This document shows, one piece after another, positions 1 through 5,911 of a stretch of DNA of 12,510 nucleotides. The position numbers were made by a program, and so were the translations under genes. How positions within the stretch are numbered: the stretch's first letter is position 1; each line of letters starts with the position of its first letter. The notes below the pieces were generated by a model that saw only the letters and a program-made list of their open reading frames with translations, searched no databases and had not been told where the DNA came from. This DNA is from Kangiellaceae bacterium (GTDB lineage Bacteria; Pseudomonadota; Gammaproteobacteria; Enterobacterales; Kangiellaceae): NCBI GenBank assembly GCA_030148365.1, contig JASBTO010000186.1:1-12510 (forward strand). The letters run 5' to 3'.

Positions 1-1610
1 CGCAGGTATCGGCCGAAGTACTGCGGAAAATGAAGCGCACCGCCGAGGAGTACCTGGGCGAGTCGGTCACCGAGGCGGTGATCACCGTGCCGGCCTACTT
101 CAATGATTCCCAGCGCCAGGCGACCAAGGACGCCGGACGCATCGCCGGGCTCGAGGTCAAGCGCATCATCAACGAGCCGACCGCGGCCGCGCTGGCCTAC
201 GGCATGGACAAGGCGCGCGGCGACAAGACCATCGCCGTCTACGACCTGGGTGGCGGTACCTTCGACATCTCCATCATTGAAATCGCCGAGGTGGATGGCG
301 AGCACCAGTTCGAAGTGCTGTCGACCAATGGCGACACCTTCCTGGGTGGTGAGGACTTTGACCTTCGGGTTATCGAGTATCTGGCGGATCAGTTCAAGAA
401 AGAGCAGGGTATCGATCTGCACAGTGATCCGCTGGCGCTGCAACGTCTGAAAGAAGCTGCCGAGAAGGCCAAGATCGAGCTGTCTTCCAGCCAGCAGACG
501 GACGTCAACCTGCCTTACATTACTGCTGACGCCTCCGGACCCAAGCACCTCAACATCAAGCTGACCCGCGCCAAGCTGGAGTCACTGGTCGAGGATTTGA
601 TCGAGCGTACTATCGAGCCGGTAAAAGTGGCGCTCAAAGATGCCGGTCTGAAAACCGGGGATATCGATGACGTCATACTCGTCGGTGGTCAGACCCGGAT
701 GCCCAAGGTGCAGGAAGCGGTTACCGAGTTCTTCGGCAAGGAACCCCGCCGTGACGTCAACCCGGACGAAGCGGTTGCGGTCGGCGCCGCCATCCAGGGC
801 GCGGTTCTGTCCGGCGACGTCAAGGATGTGTTGCTGCTCGACGTTACGCCTCTGTCCCTCGGTATCGAAACCATGGGCGGCGTGATGACCAACCTGATCG
901 ACAAGAACACGACCATTCCGACCAAGGCGTCCCAGGTGTTCTCGACTGCCGAGGACAACCAGACCGCGGTCACGGTTCACGTCCTGCAGGGCGAGCGCAA
1001 GATGGCCGGCCAGAACAAGTCTTTGGGCCGGTTCGATTTGGCGGATATTCCGCCGGCGCCGCGCGGTATGCCGCAAATTGAAGTCACCTTCAATATTGAC
1101 GCCAACGGCATCATGCACGTGTCCGCGAAGGACAAGGCGACCGGCAAGGAACAGTCCATCGAGATCAAGGCGTCGTCCGGTTTGTCCGACGATGAAGTCG
1201 AGCAGATGCTGCGGGATGCCGAGACCCATGCCGAGGAAGATCGCAAGTTCTCCGAGTTGGTGGAAGTCCGCAACAAGGCTGACGCCATGATCCACGCGAC
1301 CCAGAAGACCCTCAAGGATGACAAGGTCACCGTAGAAGCCGACGAGAAGGAAGCTATCGAAAGCGCTATCTCCGAGCTTGAAGAAGCCCTGAAGGGTGAC
1401 GACAAGGCCGAGATTGAAGCCAAAACCGAAGCCTTGTCAGCCGCGTCCGCGAAGCTTGCCGAGCGCATGTACAGCGCTGCAGCAGCTGAAGCCGAAGCCG
1501 GTCAGGCCCAGGAAGGTGCGCCGGAAGGCGAACCGAAAGCCGACGAACAGGCGGGCGACGACGAAGCCGTTGACGCCGAGTTCGAGGAAGTCAAAGACAA
1601 CAAGTCATAA
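1..1610 (+). CDS. dnaK: Chaperone DnaK (Hsp70), 5'-truncated by window edge
   Basis: ATP-driven Hsp70 chaperone of the cytoplasm that works with DnaJ and GrpE. The reading frame is open to the window edge: the codon at position 3 aligns with Gln114 of E. coli DnaK (recalled sequence), so about 113 N-terminal residues, including the first phosphate loop, lie outside. The ATG at 30 is internal. Visible are the nucleotide-binding-domain motifs VPAYFNDSQRQATKDAG, NEPTAAALAYG, DLGGGTFD and ILVGGQTRMP, then the linker DVLLLDVTPLSLG, the substrate-binding beta domain (VLQGER), the helical lid, an Ala/Glu-rich tail and the C-terminal EEVKD motif. About 535 residues are present, predicting about 648 in total, close to E. 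coli (638). dnaJ follows 124 bp downstream with a terminator between them. Nothing is missing from the visible part. Identification is essentially certain. Confidence 0.98.
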   Translation, partial: QVSAEVLRKMKRTAEEYLGESVTEAVITVPAYFNDSQRQATKDAGRIAGLEVKRIINEPTAAALAYGMDKARGDKTIAVYDLGGGTFDISIIEIAEVDGEHQFEVLSTNGDTFLGGEDFDLRVIEYLADQFKKEQGIDLHSDPLALQRLKEAAEKAKIELSSSQQTDVNLPYITADASGPKHLNIKLTRAKLESLVEDLIERTIEPVKVALKDAGLKTGDIDDVILVGGQTRMPKVQEAVTEFFGKEPRRDVNPDEAVAVGAAIQGAVLSGDVKDVLLLDVTPLSLGIETMGGVMTNLIDKNTTIPTKASQVFSTAEDNQTAVTVHVLQGERKMAGQNKSLGRFDLADIPPAPRGMPQIEVTFNIDANGIMHVSAKDKATGKEQSIEIKASSGLSDDEVEQMLRDAETHAEEDRKFSELVEVRNKADAMIHATQKTLKDDKVTVEADEKEAIESAISELEEALKGDDKAEIEAKTEALSAASAKLAERMYSAAAAEAEAGQAQEGAPEGEPKADEQAGDDEAVDAEFEEVKDNKS

Positions 1611-1616
1611 GGATTG

Positions 1617-1636
1617 GCGCGGGCTCGAGCCCGCGC
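1617..1636. repeat. Perfect 20-bp GC-rich palindrome after dnaK
   Basis: GCGCGGGCTCGAGCCCGCGC is its own reverse complement and begins 7 bp after the dnaK stop. As RNA it would form a strong hairpin, but no U-tract follows, so it is not a classical terminator by itself. It may stabilise the 3' end of dnaK mRNA or attenuate read-through into dnaJ. Confidence 0.6.
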
Positions 1637-1661
1637 ATGACAACTTGTCGATGAGGCGCAG

Positions 1662-1693
1662 GACGCGGGAGCAATCCCGCGTCTTTGCTTGTT
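1662..1693 (+). terminator. Intrinsic terminator between dnaK and dnaJ
   Basis: A perfect 9-bp stem (GACGCGGGA / TCCCGCGTC, 1662-1670 and 1675-1683) is closed by a GNRA-type GCAA loop and followed by the T-rich tail TTTGCTTGTT. It probably reduces dnaJ transcription relative to dnaK. The interrupted T-tract suggests partial termination. Confidence 0.7.
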
Positions 1694-1734
1694 AATAACG
1701 CCCTTGGGGCCAACAGTTAAACGAATCGGATTAC

Positions 1735-2862
1735 ATGTCGAAGCCAGATTATTACCAGACTCTCGGGGTCGCCAAAGACGCCAGTGCCCAGGACCTGAAA
1801 AAGGCCTACCGGCGGCTGGCCATGAAATACCATCCGGATCGCAATCCCGACGATCACACTGCCGAGGAGAAATTCAAGAACGCCAAGGAAGCGTTTGAAG
1901 TGCTCAACAATCCGCAAAAGCGTCAGGCTTACGATCAGTATGGCCACGCCGGCGTGGACGGCAGTGCCGGCGGCTTCCACGGCGGCCATGGTGACAATTT
2001 CTCGGATATTTTCGGCGATGTATTCGGTGATATTTTTGGCGGCGGCCGGGGTGGCCATGGGCGCGCGACCCGGGGCGCCGATTTGCGCTACAACATGGAA
2101 CTCAGCCTTGAAGAGGCGGTTGCCGGGATTACCAAATCCATCCAGGTGCCGACCTATGTCGTCTGCGATACCTGTGATGGCGGTGGCGCCAAGCCCGGCT
2201 CCAGCCCGGTGACCTGCTCGACCTGCGCCGGCGCGGGTCAGGTGCGTATGTCACAGGGCTTTTTCTCCGTGCAGCAAACCTGCCCGAGCTGTCATGGTCA
2301 GGGCCAGATTATTTCCGATCCCTGCGATGATTGTCACGGCGAAGGCCGCAAGCGCAAGACCAAGACCCTGTCGGTGAAGATCCCGGCGGGTGTCGACACC
2401 GGCGACCGGATCCGCTTGTCGGGAGAAGGCGAAGCCGGGGGGCCCGGCGCCGCGACCGGTGATCTCTATGTGCAAGTGCACGTCGCCGAACATTCCATTT
2501 TCACCCGCGACGCCGACAACCTGTATTGTGAAGTGCCCATCAGTTTCACGACCGCGGCCCTTGGCGGCGAACTGGAAGTGCCGACTCTCAAGAGCCGGGT
2601 TGTGCTGAAAGTGCCGCCGGAAACCCAGAGCGGCAAACTGTTCCGGCTACGGGGCAAGGGCGTCAAATCGGTGCGCAGTGGCCATACCGGCGACTTGCTC
2701 TGCCGGGTCATTGTCGAGACGCCGGTCAAACTCAGCAAGAAGCAGAGGGAAATTCTGCACTCCCTGGATGAGTCCATGGCGGAAAATCGCGATCGCTACA
2801 GCCCCCAGGCCAAAAGCTGGTTCGACGGGGTGAAGAAATTCTGGGAAGACATGACCAGCTGA
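1735..2862 (+). CDS. dnaJ: Chaperone protein DnaJ (Hsp40)
   Basis: Cochaperone that delivers unfolded clients to DnaK and stimulates its ATPase. The 375-residue length matches the family (E. coli 376). Domains in order: J domain (residues about 1-70) with the HPD triad at 33-35; a Gly/Phe-rich stretch (about 72-110) with repeated FGD/FGG; a cysteine-rich zinc domain with four CxxCxGxG repeats whose cysteine pairs are 144/147, 161/164, 183/186 and 197/200, all intact; then the two beta-barrel substrate domains and dimerisation tail. The start MSKPDYYQTLGV aligns with the usual MAKQDYYE start, although no strong Shine-Dalgarno sequence is visible. It lies directly downstream of dnaK and is closed by a strong terminator 16 bp after its stop. 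Confidence 0.98.
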   Translation: MSKPDYYQTLGVAKDASAQDLKKAYRRLAMKYHPDRNPDDHTAEEKFKNAKEAFEVLNNPQKRQAYDQYGHAGVDGSAGGFHGGHGDNFSDIFGDVFGDIFGGGRGGHGRATRGADLRYNMELSLEEAVAGITKSIQVPTYVVCDTCDGGGAKPGSSPVTCSTCAGAGQVRMSQGFFSVQQTCPSCHGQGQIISDPCDDCHGEGRKRKTKTLSVKIPAGVDTGDRIRLSGEGEAGGPGAATGDLYVQVHVAEHSIFTRDADNLYCEVPISFTTAALGGELEVPTLKSRVVLKVPPETQSGKLFRLRGKGVKSVRSGHTGDLLCRVIVETPVKLSKKQREILHSLDESMAENRDRYSPQAKSWFDGVKKFWEDMTS

Positions 2863-2878
2863 TTCACTCGAGCAATGG

Positions 2879-2904
2879 AAACCCGGCAGCTGCCGGGTTT
2901 TTTT
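2879..2904 (+). terminator. Intrinsic terminator of the dnaK-dnaJ unit
   Basis: A perfect inverted repeat, AAACCCGGCAG / CTGCCGGGTTT (2879-2900), forms a 9-bp stem with an AGCT loop and runs straight into a T-tract ending at 2904. It separates the chaperone genes from the sigma-factor unit, which therefore needs its own promoter in 2905-2979. Confidence 0.9.
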
Positions 2905-2979
2905 ATGGCTGTTATCCGGGCATTTGTCATAATCGTGTTTTTGGTGCGACTAACTGTTCAGTAATCAATATGGGGAAGT

Positions 2980-3477
2980 ATGGGTTTGGGTGACGTTGAC
3001 GAGCAGGCCTTTTTAAAACTGATCCGCGAAAATCTCCGGCGCATCCGCTGGATCGCCGGAAAGTTTCATAGCGGCGCGGATGCAGACGATGTCAGCCAGG
3101 AGATATTGCTGCAATTGTGGCGGAGTTTTCCGACCTTTCGCGGGGATTCGGCGGCAGCGACCTGGGTATATCGAATCGCTGTCAATACGGCGGTCACCTA
3201 CGAGCGCAAACATTACCGTCACCGGCAGCAGATCCCCCTCGACTCCACGGAGGAGTTACAAGGCAGTGACCCCGACTCCCTCAGGCAGGCGGAAATTCTC
3301 AAGCAGTTTCTGGGCCAGCTCAAGGAGATGGATGCCGTCTTGTTGATGATGTATCTCGACGGGCTCAGTGCCGAAGACATGGCCAATGTGGTCGGCATGT
3401 CCGGGAATAACGTCAGTGCCCGGATTAGTCGCATGAAGAAACGTTTCGAAGCGCAGTATGTGGGAGAGCCGGCATGA
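2980..3477 (+). CDS. ECF-type RNA polymerase sigma factor
   Basis: A 165-residue sigma-70-family protein with only regions 2 and 4, the plan of extracytoplasmic-function (group 4) sigma factors. Region 2 spans about residues 10-80 (DADDVSQEILLQLWRSFPTF, then TWVYRIAVNTAVTYERK), followed by a linker and region 4 at about 105-155 (LDGLSAEDMANVVGMSGNNV, then RISRMKKRF), a helix-turn-helix that reads the -35 element. The ATG at 2980 is preceded by GGGGAAG at close spacing; an ATG at 2970 is out of frame. The gene ends in a 4-bp ATGA overlap with the next gene, so the two are translationally coupled. The ECF subgroup and target promoters cannot be assigned. The family call is firm; the regulon is unknown. 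Confidence 0.92.
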   Translation: MGLGDVDEQAFLKLIRENLRRIRWIAGKFHSGADADDVSQEILLQLWRSFPTFRGDSAAATWVYRIAVNTAVTYERKHYRHRQQIPLDSTEELQGSDPDSLRQAEILKQFLGQLKEMDAVLLMMYLDGLSAEDMANVVGMSGNNVSARISRMKKRFEAQYVGEPA

Positions 3478-4112
3478 AATTGAATGAAATGAGGCAGGTG
3501 TGGAAGGATGAGCTGGTTTCCGAAACCCCCATGGAGGAGCAGAAAATGTTGAACGCACTGAAACAGGAGTCGGCGTCCCTGGATAAAAAGATCAAACGTC
3601 GGGACCTGATTGAAATCGGGACCTCGGTGTTCCTGTTCCTTGTCTGGCTCTGGCAGGCTTTTATCGTGCCGGGCCTGGTGGCAAAAGCCGGGCTGGTGAT
3701 CCTGATGGGCGCCAGTATCTATATTCCCTGGCGTCTGTTGCAGGCCCGAGAGGCGGAGGCGCCGGTGGATGCCAGTCTGAAAACAGTATTGCAGCATGAA
3801 ATCAGGAAAACCCGAAAGCAGGTGGAATTGCTCGGCAACGTCACCCGCTGGTACCTGGCGCCACCGGCGATTGGCATGCTGGTCTTTTTTCTGGGGGTCG
3901 TGTTGTTAATCCCCGGCGAGATCCCCTTGTGGATTCGGTTGTCGGGCTTTCTGGTCCCCGCACTAGTCATGTTGGCGGTATTCGCCGGCGTCCGCTGGCT
4001 GAACCATCGGGCGGTACGCGAGCATCTCGAACCCCGGCTGCGCAAGCTGCAAGCGGAGCTCGCGCGGCTTGACCAGGAGGCTTCGGAAGCACCGCCGGCG
4101 CACCAGCACTGA
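3474..4112 (+). CDS. Four-helix membrane protein, putative regulator (anti-sigma?) of the adjacent ECF factor
   Basis: Not assigned to a named family. The 212-residue protein has a charged, helical N-terminal segment of about 45 residues (starting MKLNEMRQVWKDE), hydrophobic helices at about 46-64, 68-87, 127-147 and 153-174, a charged loop at about 90-122, and a charged coiled-coil-like C-terminus (about 178-204). Both ends and the long loop are therefore predicted cytoplasmic. Its start overlaps the sigma-factor stop by 4 bp. Membrane proteins encoded immediately after an ECF gene are often its anti-sigma factor, and the N-terminal segment would be the candidate sigma-binding region. It lacks the HxxxCxxC zinc motif of ZAS anti-sigma proteins, so the role is inferred from context only. 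Confidence 0.75.
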   Translation: MKLNEMRQVWKDELVSETPMEEQKMLNALKQESASLDKKIKRRDLIEIGTSVFLFLVWLWQAFIVPGLVAKAGLVILMGASIYIPWRLLQAREAEAPVDASLKTVLQHEIRKTRKQVELLGNVTRWYLAPPAIGMLVFFLGVVLLIPGEIPLWIRLSGFLVPALVMLAVFAGVRWLNHRAVREHLEPRLRKLQAELARLDQEASEAPPAHQH

Positions 4113-4148
4113 CAAAAGCTGGCAATTTGGTCCGCCTTTTGTTTTATT
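4112..4148 (+). terminator. Possible weak terminator before dapB
   Basis: ACAAAAG (4112-4118) can pair with CTTTTGT (4136-4142), with partial extra pairing inside, and is followed by a T-rich stretch. The stem is A/U-rich with a large interior, so it is weak. It could end the sigma/membrane-protein transcript. Confidence 0.3.
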
Positions 4149-4178
4149 GAGCCGACTATTGTTGCGGGAAAATCAGTC

Positions 4179-4991
4179 ATGACTACTCATGTCGTCGTCA
4201 ATGCCAGCACTGGCCGTATGGGCCGGGAGTTGCTTGAAGCGCTACTTCAAAATCCGGATTTTGAACTTGCCGGCGCGCTGGCCCGGGAGAACCACGAAGC
4301 CCAGGGCCAGGATGCGGCTCGTCTGGTCGGATTGCGGGATACCGGCATTGAGGTCAGCAGCGATCTTGAGCCCCTGTTGAGGCCGGATCGTGTACTCGTG
4401 GATTTCAGCTTGCCGGCCTACAGCCTGCACTGCCTGGAAAAAGCGGTTGCGGCCGGTTGCCCGGTAGTGATCGGCACGACCGGTTTCAGCGCTGCTGATC
4501 GGGAGCGGATCCGGGACGCCGCGCGGAAAATTCCGGTTATTCTGGCGCCGAACATGAGTGTCGGCGTCGCGACCCTGTTGTCGCTGGTCGAAAAAGCGGC
4601 AGCGAGCCTGGGCAAGGACACGGATATCGAGATAGTCGAGGCCCATCATCGGTACAAACAGGATGCCCCGTCGGGGACGGCCTTGCAGATTGGCGAGGTT
4701 GTGGCCCAGGCCCGGGGCAAGTCGCTGGAAGATATCGCTGTCTATGAGCGCCATGGTCGAACCGGACCCCGTCAAACCGGCAGTCTCGGGTTCTCAGTGG
4801 TAAGAGCCGGGGATATTGTCGGTAACCACGACGTCATTTTCGGCCTCAAGGGCGAATCCGTTACGGTGCGGCACGAGGCGGTCAGTCGCCAATGTTTTGC
4901 CGAAGGCGCTCTCAGGGCGGCCGCCTGGTTACAAGGCCGCCCTCCCGGCCTGTATTCGATGCAGGATGTTCTGGCCGGCGACGGGATCTGA
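4179..4991 (+). CDS. dapB: 4-hydroxy-tetrahydrodipicolinate reductase
   Basis: Cytoplasmic NAD(P)H-dependent reductase of the diaminopimelate/lysine pathway, supplying meso-DAP for peptidoglycan and lysine for protein. Its 270 residues match the family (E. coli 273). Visible: the N-terminal Rossmann loop ending in TGRMGRE (residues 11-17), VIGTTGF (97-103), APNMSVGV (123-130), and the catalytic and substrate region EAHHRYKQDAPSGTA (154-168) with His156, His157, Lys160 and the GTA dicarboxylate-binding turn. The C-terminal SRQCFAEGALRAA helix and GLYSMQDVL ending are typical. An oddity is that the usual first loop glycine (GAxGRMG) reads Ala (NASTGRMG). It follows the membrane-protein gene after 66 bp. 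In many gammaproteobacteria dapB directly precedes carA; here about 5 kb separates them. Confidence 0.97.
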   Translation: MTTHVVVNASTGRMGRELLEALLQNPDFELAGALARENHEAQGQDAARLVGLRDTGIEVSSDLEPLLRPDRVLVDFSLPAYSLHCLEKAVAAGCPVVIGTTGFSAADRERIRDAARKIPVILAPNMSVGVATLLSLVEKAAASLGKDTDIEIVEAHHRYKQDAPSGTALQIGEVVAQARGKSLEDIAVYERHGRTGPRQTGSLGFSVVRAGDIVGNHDVIFGLKGESVTVRHEAVSRQCFAEGALRAAAWLQGRPPGLYSMQDVLAGDGI

Positions 4992-5054
4992 GGGGCCTGA
5001 AATCGGCGTTGACGGCGAAAATCCGGAGTATTGAGAAGGTTAGCCACAGTGAAT

Positions 5055-5073
5055 GTGTGCGAGATCCGCCATT
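5055..5073 (+). promoter_or_regulatory. Candidate upstream activator site, copy 1
   Basis: TGTGCGAGATCCGCCATT shares the 11-mer GATCCGCCATT (5063-5073) and a similar TGTxxG left flank with copy 2 at 5538-5555. Each copy lies about 215 bp upstream of the predicted start of one of the two sRNAs. The left half resembles the GacA/UvrY box (TGTAAG-N6-CTTACA), but the right half does not, so the regulator is inferred. Confidence 0.35.
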
Positions 5074-5243
5074 GTCCCTGTCAGTAGGCGCTGAAAACGC
5101 AGGCGGCAGAGAGCGGTAATTGCCGGTGCTGTGGCCGCAGAGTTTTCTCGATAAAAGAAAAAAGTGCAATAAATTGAATTGCTTAGGGTTCCTGGCCCCG
5201 CCGGGCACCCGGTGGATGAAAGTGTGTAAGGGTAATTTGTGCC

Positions 5244-5271
5244 TTGTGAGAAGACGCCAGAAGCCTATTCT
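5244..5271 (+). promoter_or_regulatory. Predicted sigma-70 promoter of sRNA 1
   Basis: A -35 element TTGTGA (5244-5249), a 16-bp spacer and a -10 element TATTCT (5266-5271), with TATAGT overlapping as an alternative, place the start near 5278-5281, just before the first CAGGATG motif. A TGTAAG half-site (5225-5230) lies just upstream. Confidence 0.5.
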
Positions 5272-5278
5272 ATAGTTT

Positions 5279-5436
5279 CCGACACAGGATGTGCCGGGCT
5301 CCGGAACAGGATGTACTGGAGAGGGGCCACAAGGAACAGGCTCCACAGGGACGTAGCAGGGAGCATACGGTTTCTGACGGATCAGAATCTGGTTCAGGAA
5401 GAACCTGGAAAATGAGGGCGGGAAACCGCCCTTTTT
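5279..5436 (+). ncRNA. CsrB/RsmZ-like CsrA-sequestering small RNA, copy 1
   Basis: About 158 nt with ten GGA motifs before the terminator (starting at 5287, 5303, 5309, 5318, 5333, 5349, 5360, 5379, 5397 and 5407). Three match the CsrB repeat CAGGA(U/A/C)G exactly (5285-5291, 5307-5313, 5395-5401), and 5345-5354 (ACAGGGACGT) matches 9 of 10 positions of the CsrA consensus ACARGGAUGU. Several GGAs sit in loops of perfect hairpins: TTCTGA-CGGA-TCAGAA (5372-5387), GGTTC-AGGAA-GAACC (5391-5405), and GGGGCC/GGCUCC (5323-5328 with 5339-5344, one G-U pair) around ACAAGGAACA. The RNA ends in a strong terminator. Known Csr/Rsm sRNAs titrate CsrA by displaying such loops. The architecture is seen directly; the function is inferred from it. 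No convincing ORF occupies the stretch. Confidence 0.82.
5416..5436 (+). terminator. Terminator of sRNA 1
   Basis: GGGCGG-GAAA-CCGCCC (5416-5431) has a perfect 6-bp GC stem with a GNRA loop, followed by TTTTT and a further T-rich tail. The loop boundary itself contains a GGA. It resembles the terminator of sRNA 2 in both stem and tail. Confidence 0.9.
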
Positions 5437-5537
5437 CCTTTGCACCGAAAAAGTACCCTGCCCATCCGATGATCGGCTTCTCCGCGCTTCGTTTTCTCGA
5501 CCCTTCCGGAATACCCCTTCAGGCATCAGCCGAAATT

Positions 5538-5566
5538 TGTAAGCGATCCGCCATTAGCGGTGTAAG
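5538..5566 (+). promoter_or_regulatory. Candidate upstream activator site, copy 2 (GacA/UvrY-box-like)
   Basis: TGTAAGCGATCCGCCATT (5538-5555) carries the left half-site TGTAAG and central AT of the GacA/UvrY box; the right half is not conserved. A direct repeat of TGTAAG follows at 5561-5566. The GATCCGCCATT core is identical to copy 1 and sits at the same distance (about 215 bp) from its sRNA. Confidence 0.4.
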
Positions 5567-5724
5567 CCATTTCTCAATTGGCGGTACGCAAGGTCTACAA
5601 TTTCCCGGTGGCAGCAGCCTGTTCGAAGGGTGTTGCCAGGTTAACTAGCTGAGCTTGCTGAGAATTCCAACCGCAGCACCCGGGTTGTCGTCCGGAAACC
5701 GGCATCAATAAAGAAAGTCACGAC

Positions 5725-5752
5725 TTGCCAAATCCCCGCCAGGCGGTAAAGT
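5725..5752 (+). promoter_or_regulatory. Predicted sigma-70 promoter of sRNA 2
   Basis: A -35 element TTGCCA (5725-5730), a 16-bp spacer and a -10 element TAAAGT (5747-5752) place the start near 5759-5761, immediately before the first GGA hairpin of sRNA 2. Confidence 0.45.
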
Positions 5753-5759
5753 TTCAGGT

Positions 5760-5880
5760 CTGCACACCGGAAGTGCCAGGATGACGAAACAGCCTAGGGA
5801 CGGGTGGCACAAGGATGTAGCAAGGAGCAACGAACGGTTCGGAGGAACCACCGAAAACGGGCGGTATTACCGCCCTTTTT
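5760..5880 (+). ncRNA. CsrB/RsmZ-like CsrA-sequestering small RNA, copy 2
   Basis: About 121 nt with seven GGA motifs (starting at 5769, 5779, 5798, 5813, 5824, 5841 and 5844). The first sits in the loop of GCAC-ACCGGAA-GTGC (5762-5776). 5777-5783 is an exact CAGGAUG repeat. 5809-5818 (ACAAGGATGT) matches the CsrA high-affinity consensus ACARGGAUGU at every position. GGTTC-GGAG-GAACC (5836-5849) reuses the stem of the GGTTC/GAACC hairpin in sRNA 1. A 22-nt block, 5808-5829, matches 5344-5365 of sRNA 1 at 19 positions; all three differences are transitions beside GGA motifs. The two RNAs are therefore probably diverged paralogues. The RNA ends 31 bp before the stop of the convergent PEP-CTERM-like gene. 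Confidence 0.82.
5859..5880 (+). terminator. Terminator of sRNA 2, possibly bidirectional
   Basis: GGGCGGT-ATT-ACCGCCC (5859-5875) is followed by TTTTT and CTTTG. On the opposite strand the same stem is followed by GTTTT, so it may also end the convergent PEP-CTERM-like transcript. Confidence 0.9.
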
Positions 5881-5911
5881 CTTTGCCTGTAAAAAAGTCC
5901 CGGGTGGGAGA

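Larger units (their letters stand above)
5437..5759. other. Spacer between the two sRNA units, no gene seen
   Basis: About 320 bp without a credible ORF or an obvious internal structure. It contains upstream activator copy 2, a second TGTAAG at 5561-5566 (23 bp after the first) and the predicted promoter of sRNA 2 near its end. It reads as the regulatory region of sRNA 2. Confidence 0.6.

Noticed and set aside
582..1295. 237-residue minus-strand ORF antisense to dnaK
   Set aside because: Shadow of the dnaK frame with no independent support.
4912..5526. 204-residue minus-strand ORF across the dapB 3' end and sRNA 1
   Set aside because: Low-complexity translation with no domain, antisense to dapB and to the sRNA; expected by chance in GC-rich DNA.
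5055..5566. Complete GacA/UvrY palindrome (TGTAAG-N6-CTTACA) for the sRNAs
   Set aside because: Only left half-sites are found; no CTTACA arm lies at the right spacing, so a full box is not claimed.
5289..5648. 119-residue plus-strand ORF covering most of sRNA 1
   Set aside because: It runs through the GGA hairpins and the terminator, has no Shine-Dalgarno sequence and no recognisable protein pattern; the structured-RNA reading explains the sequence better.
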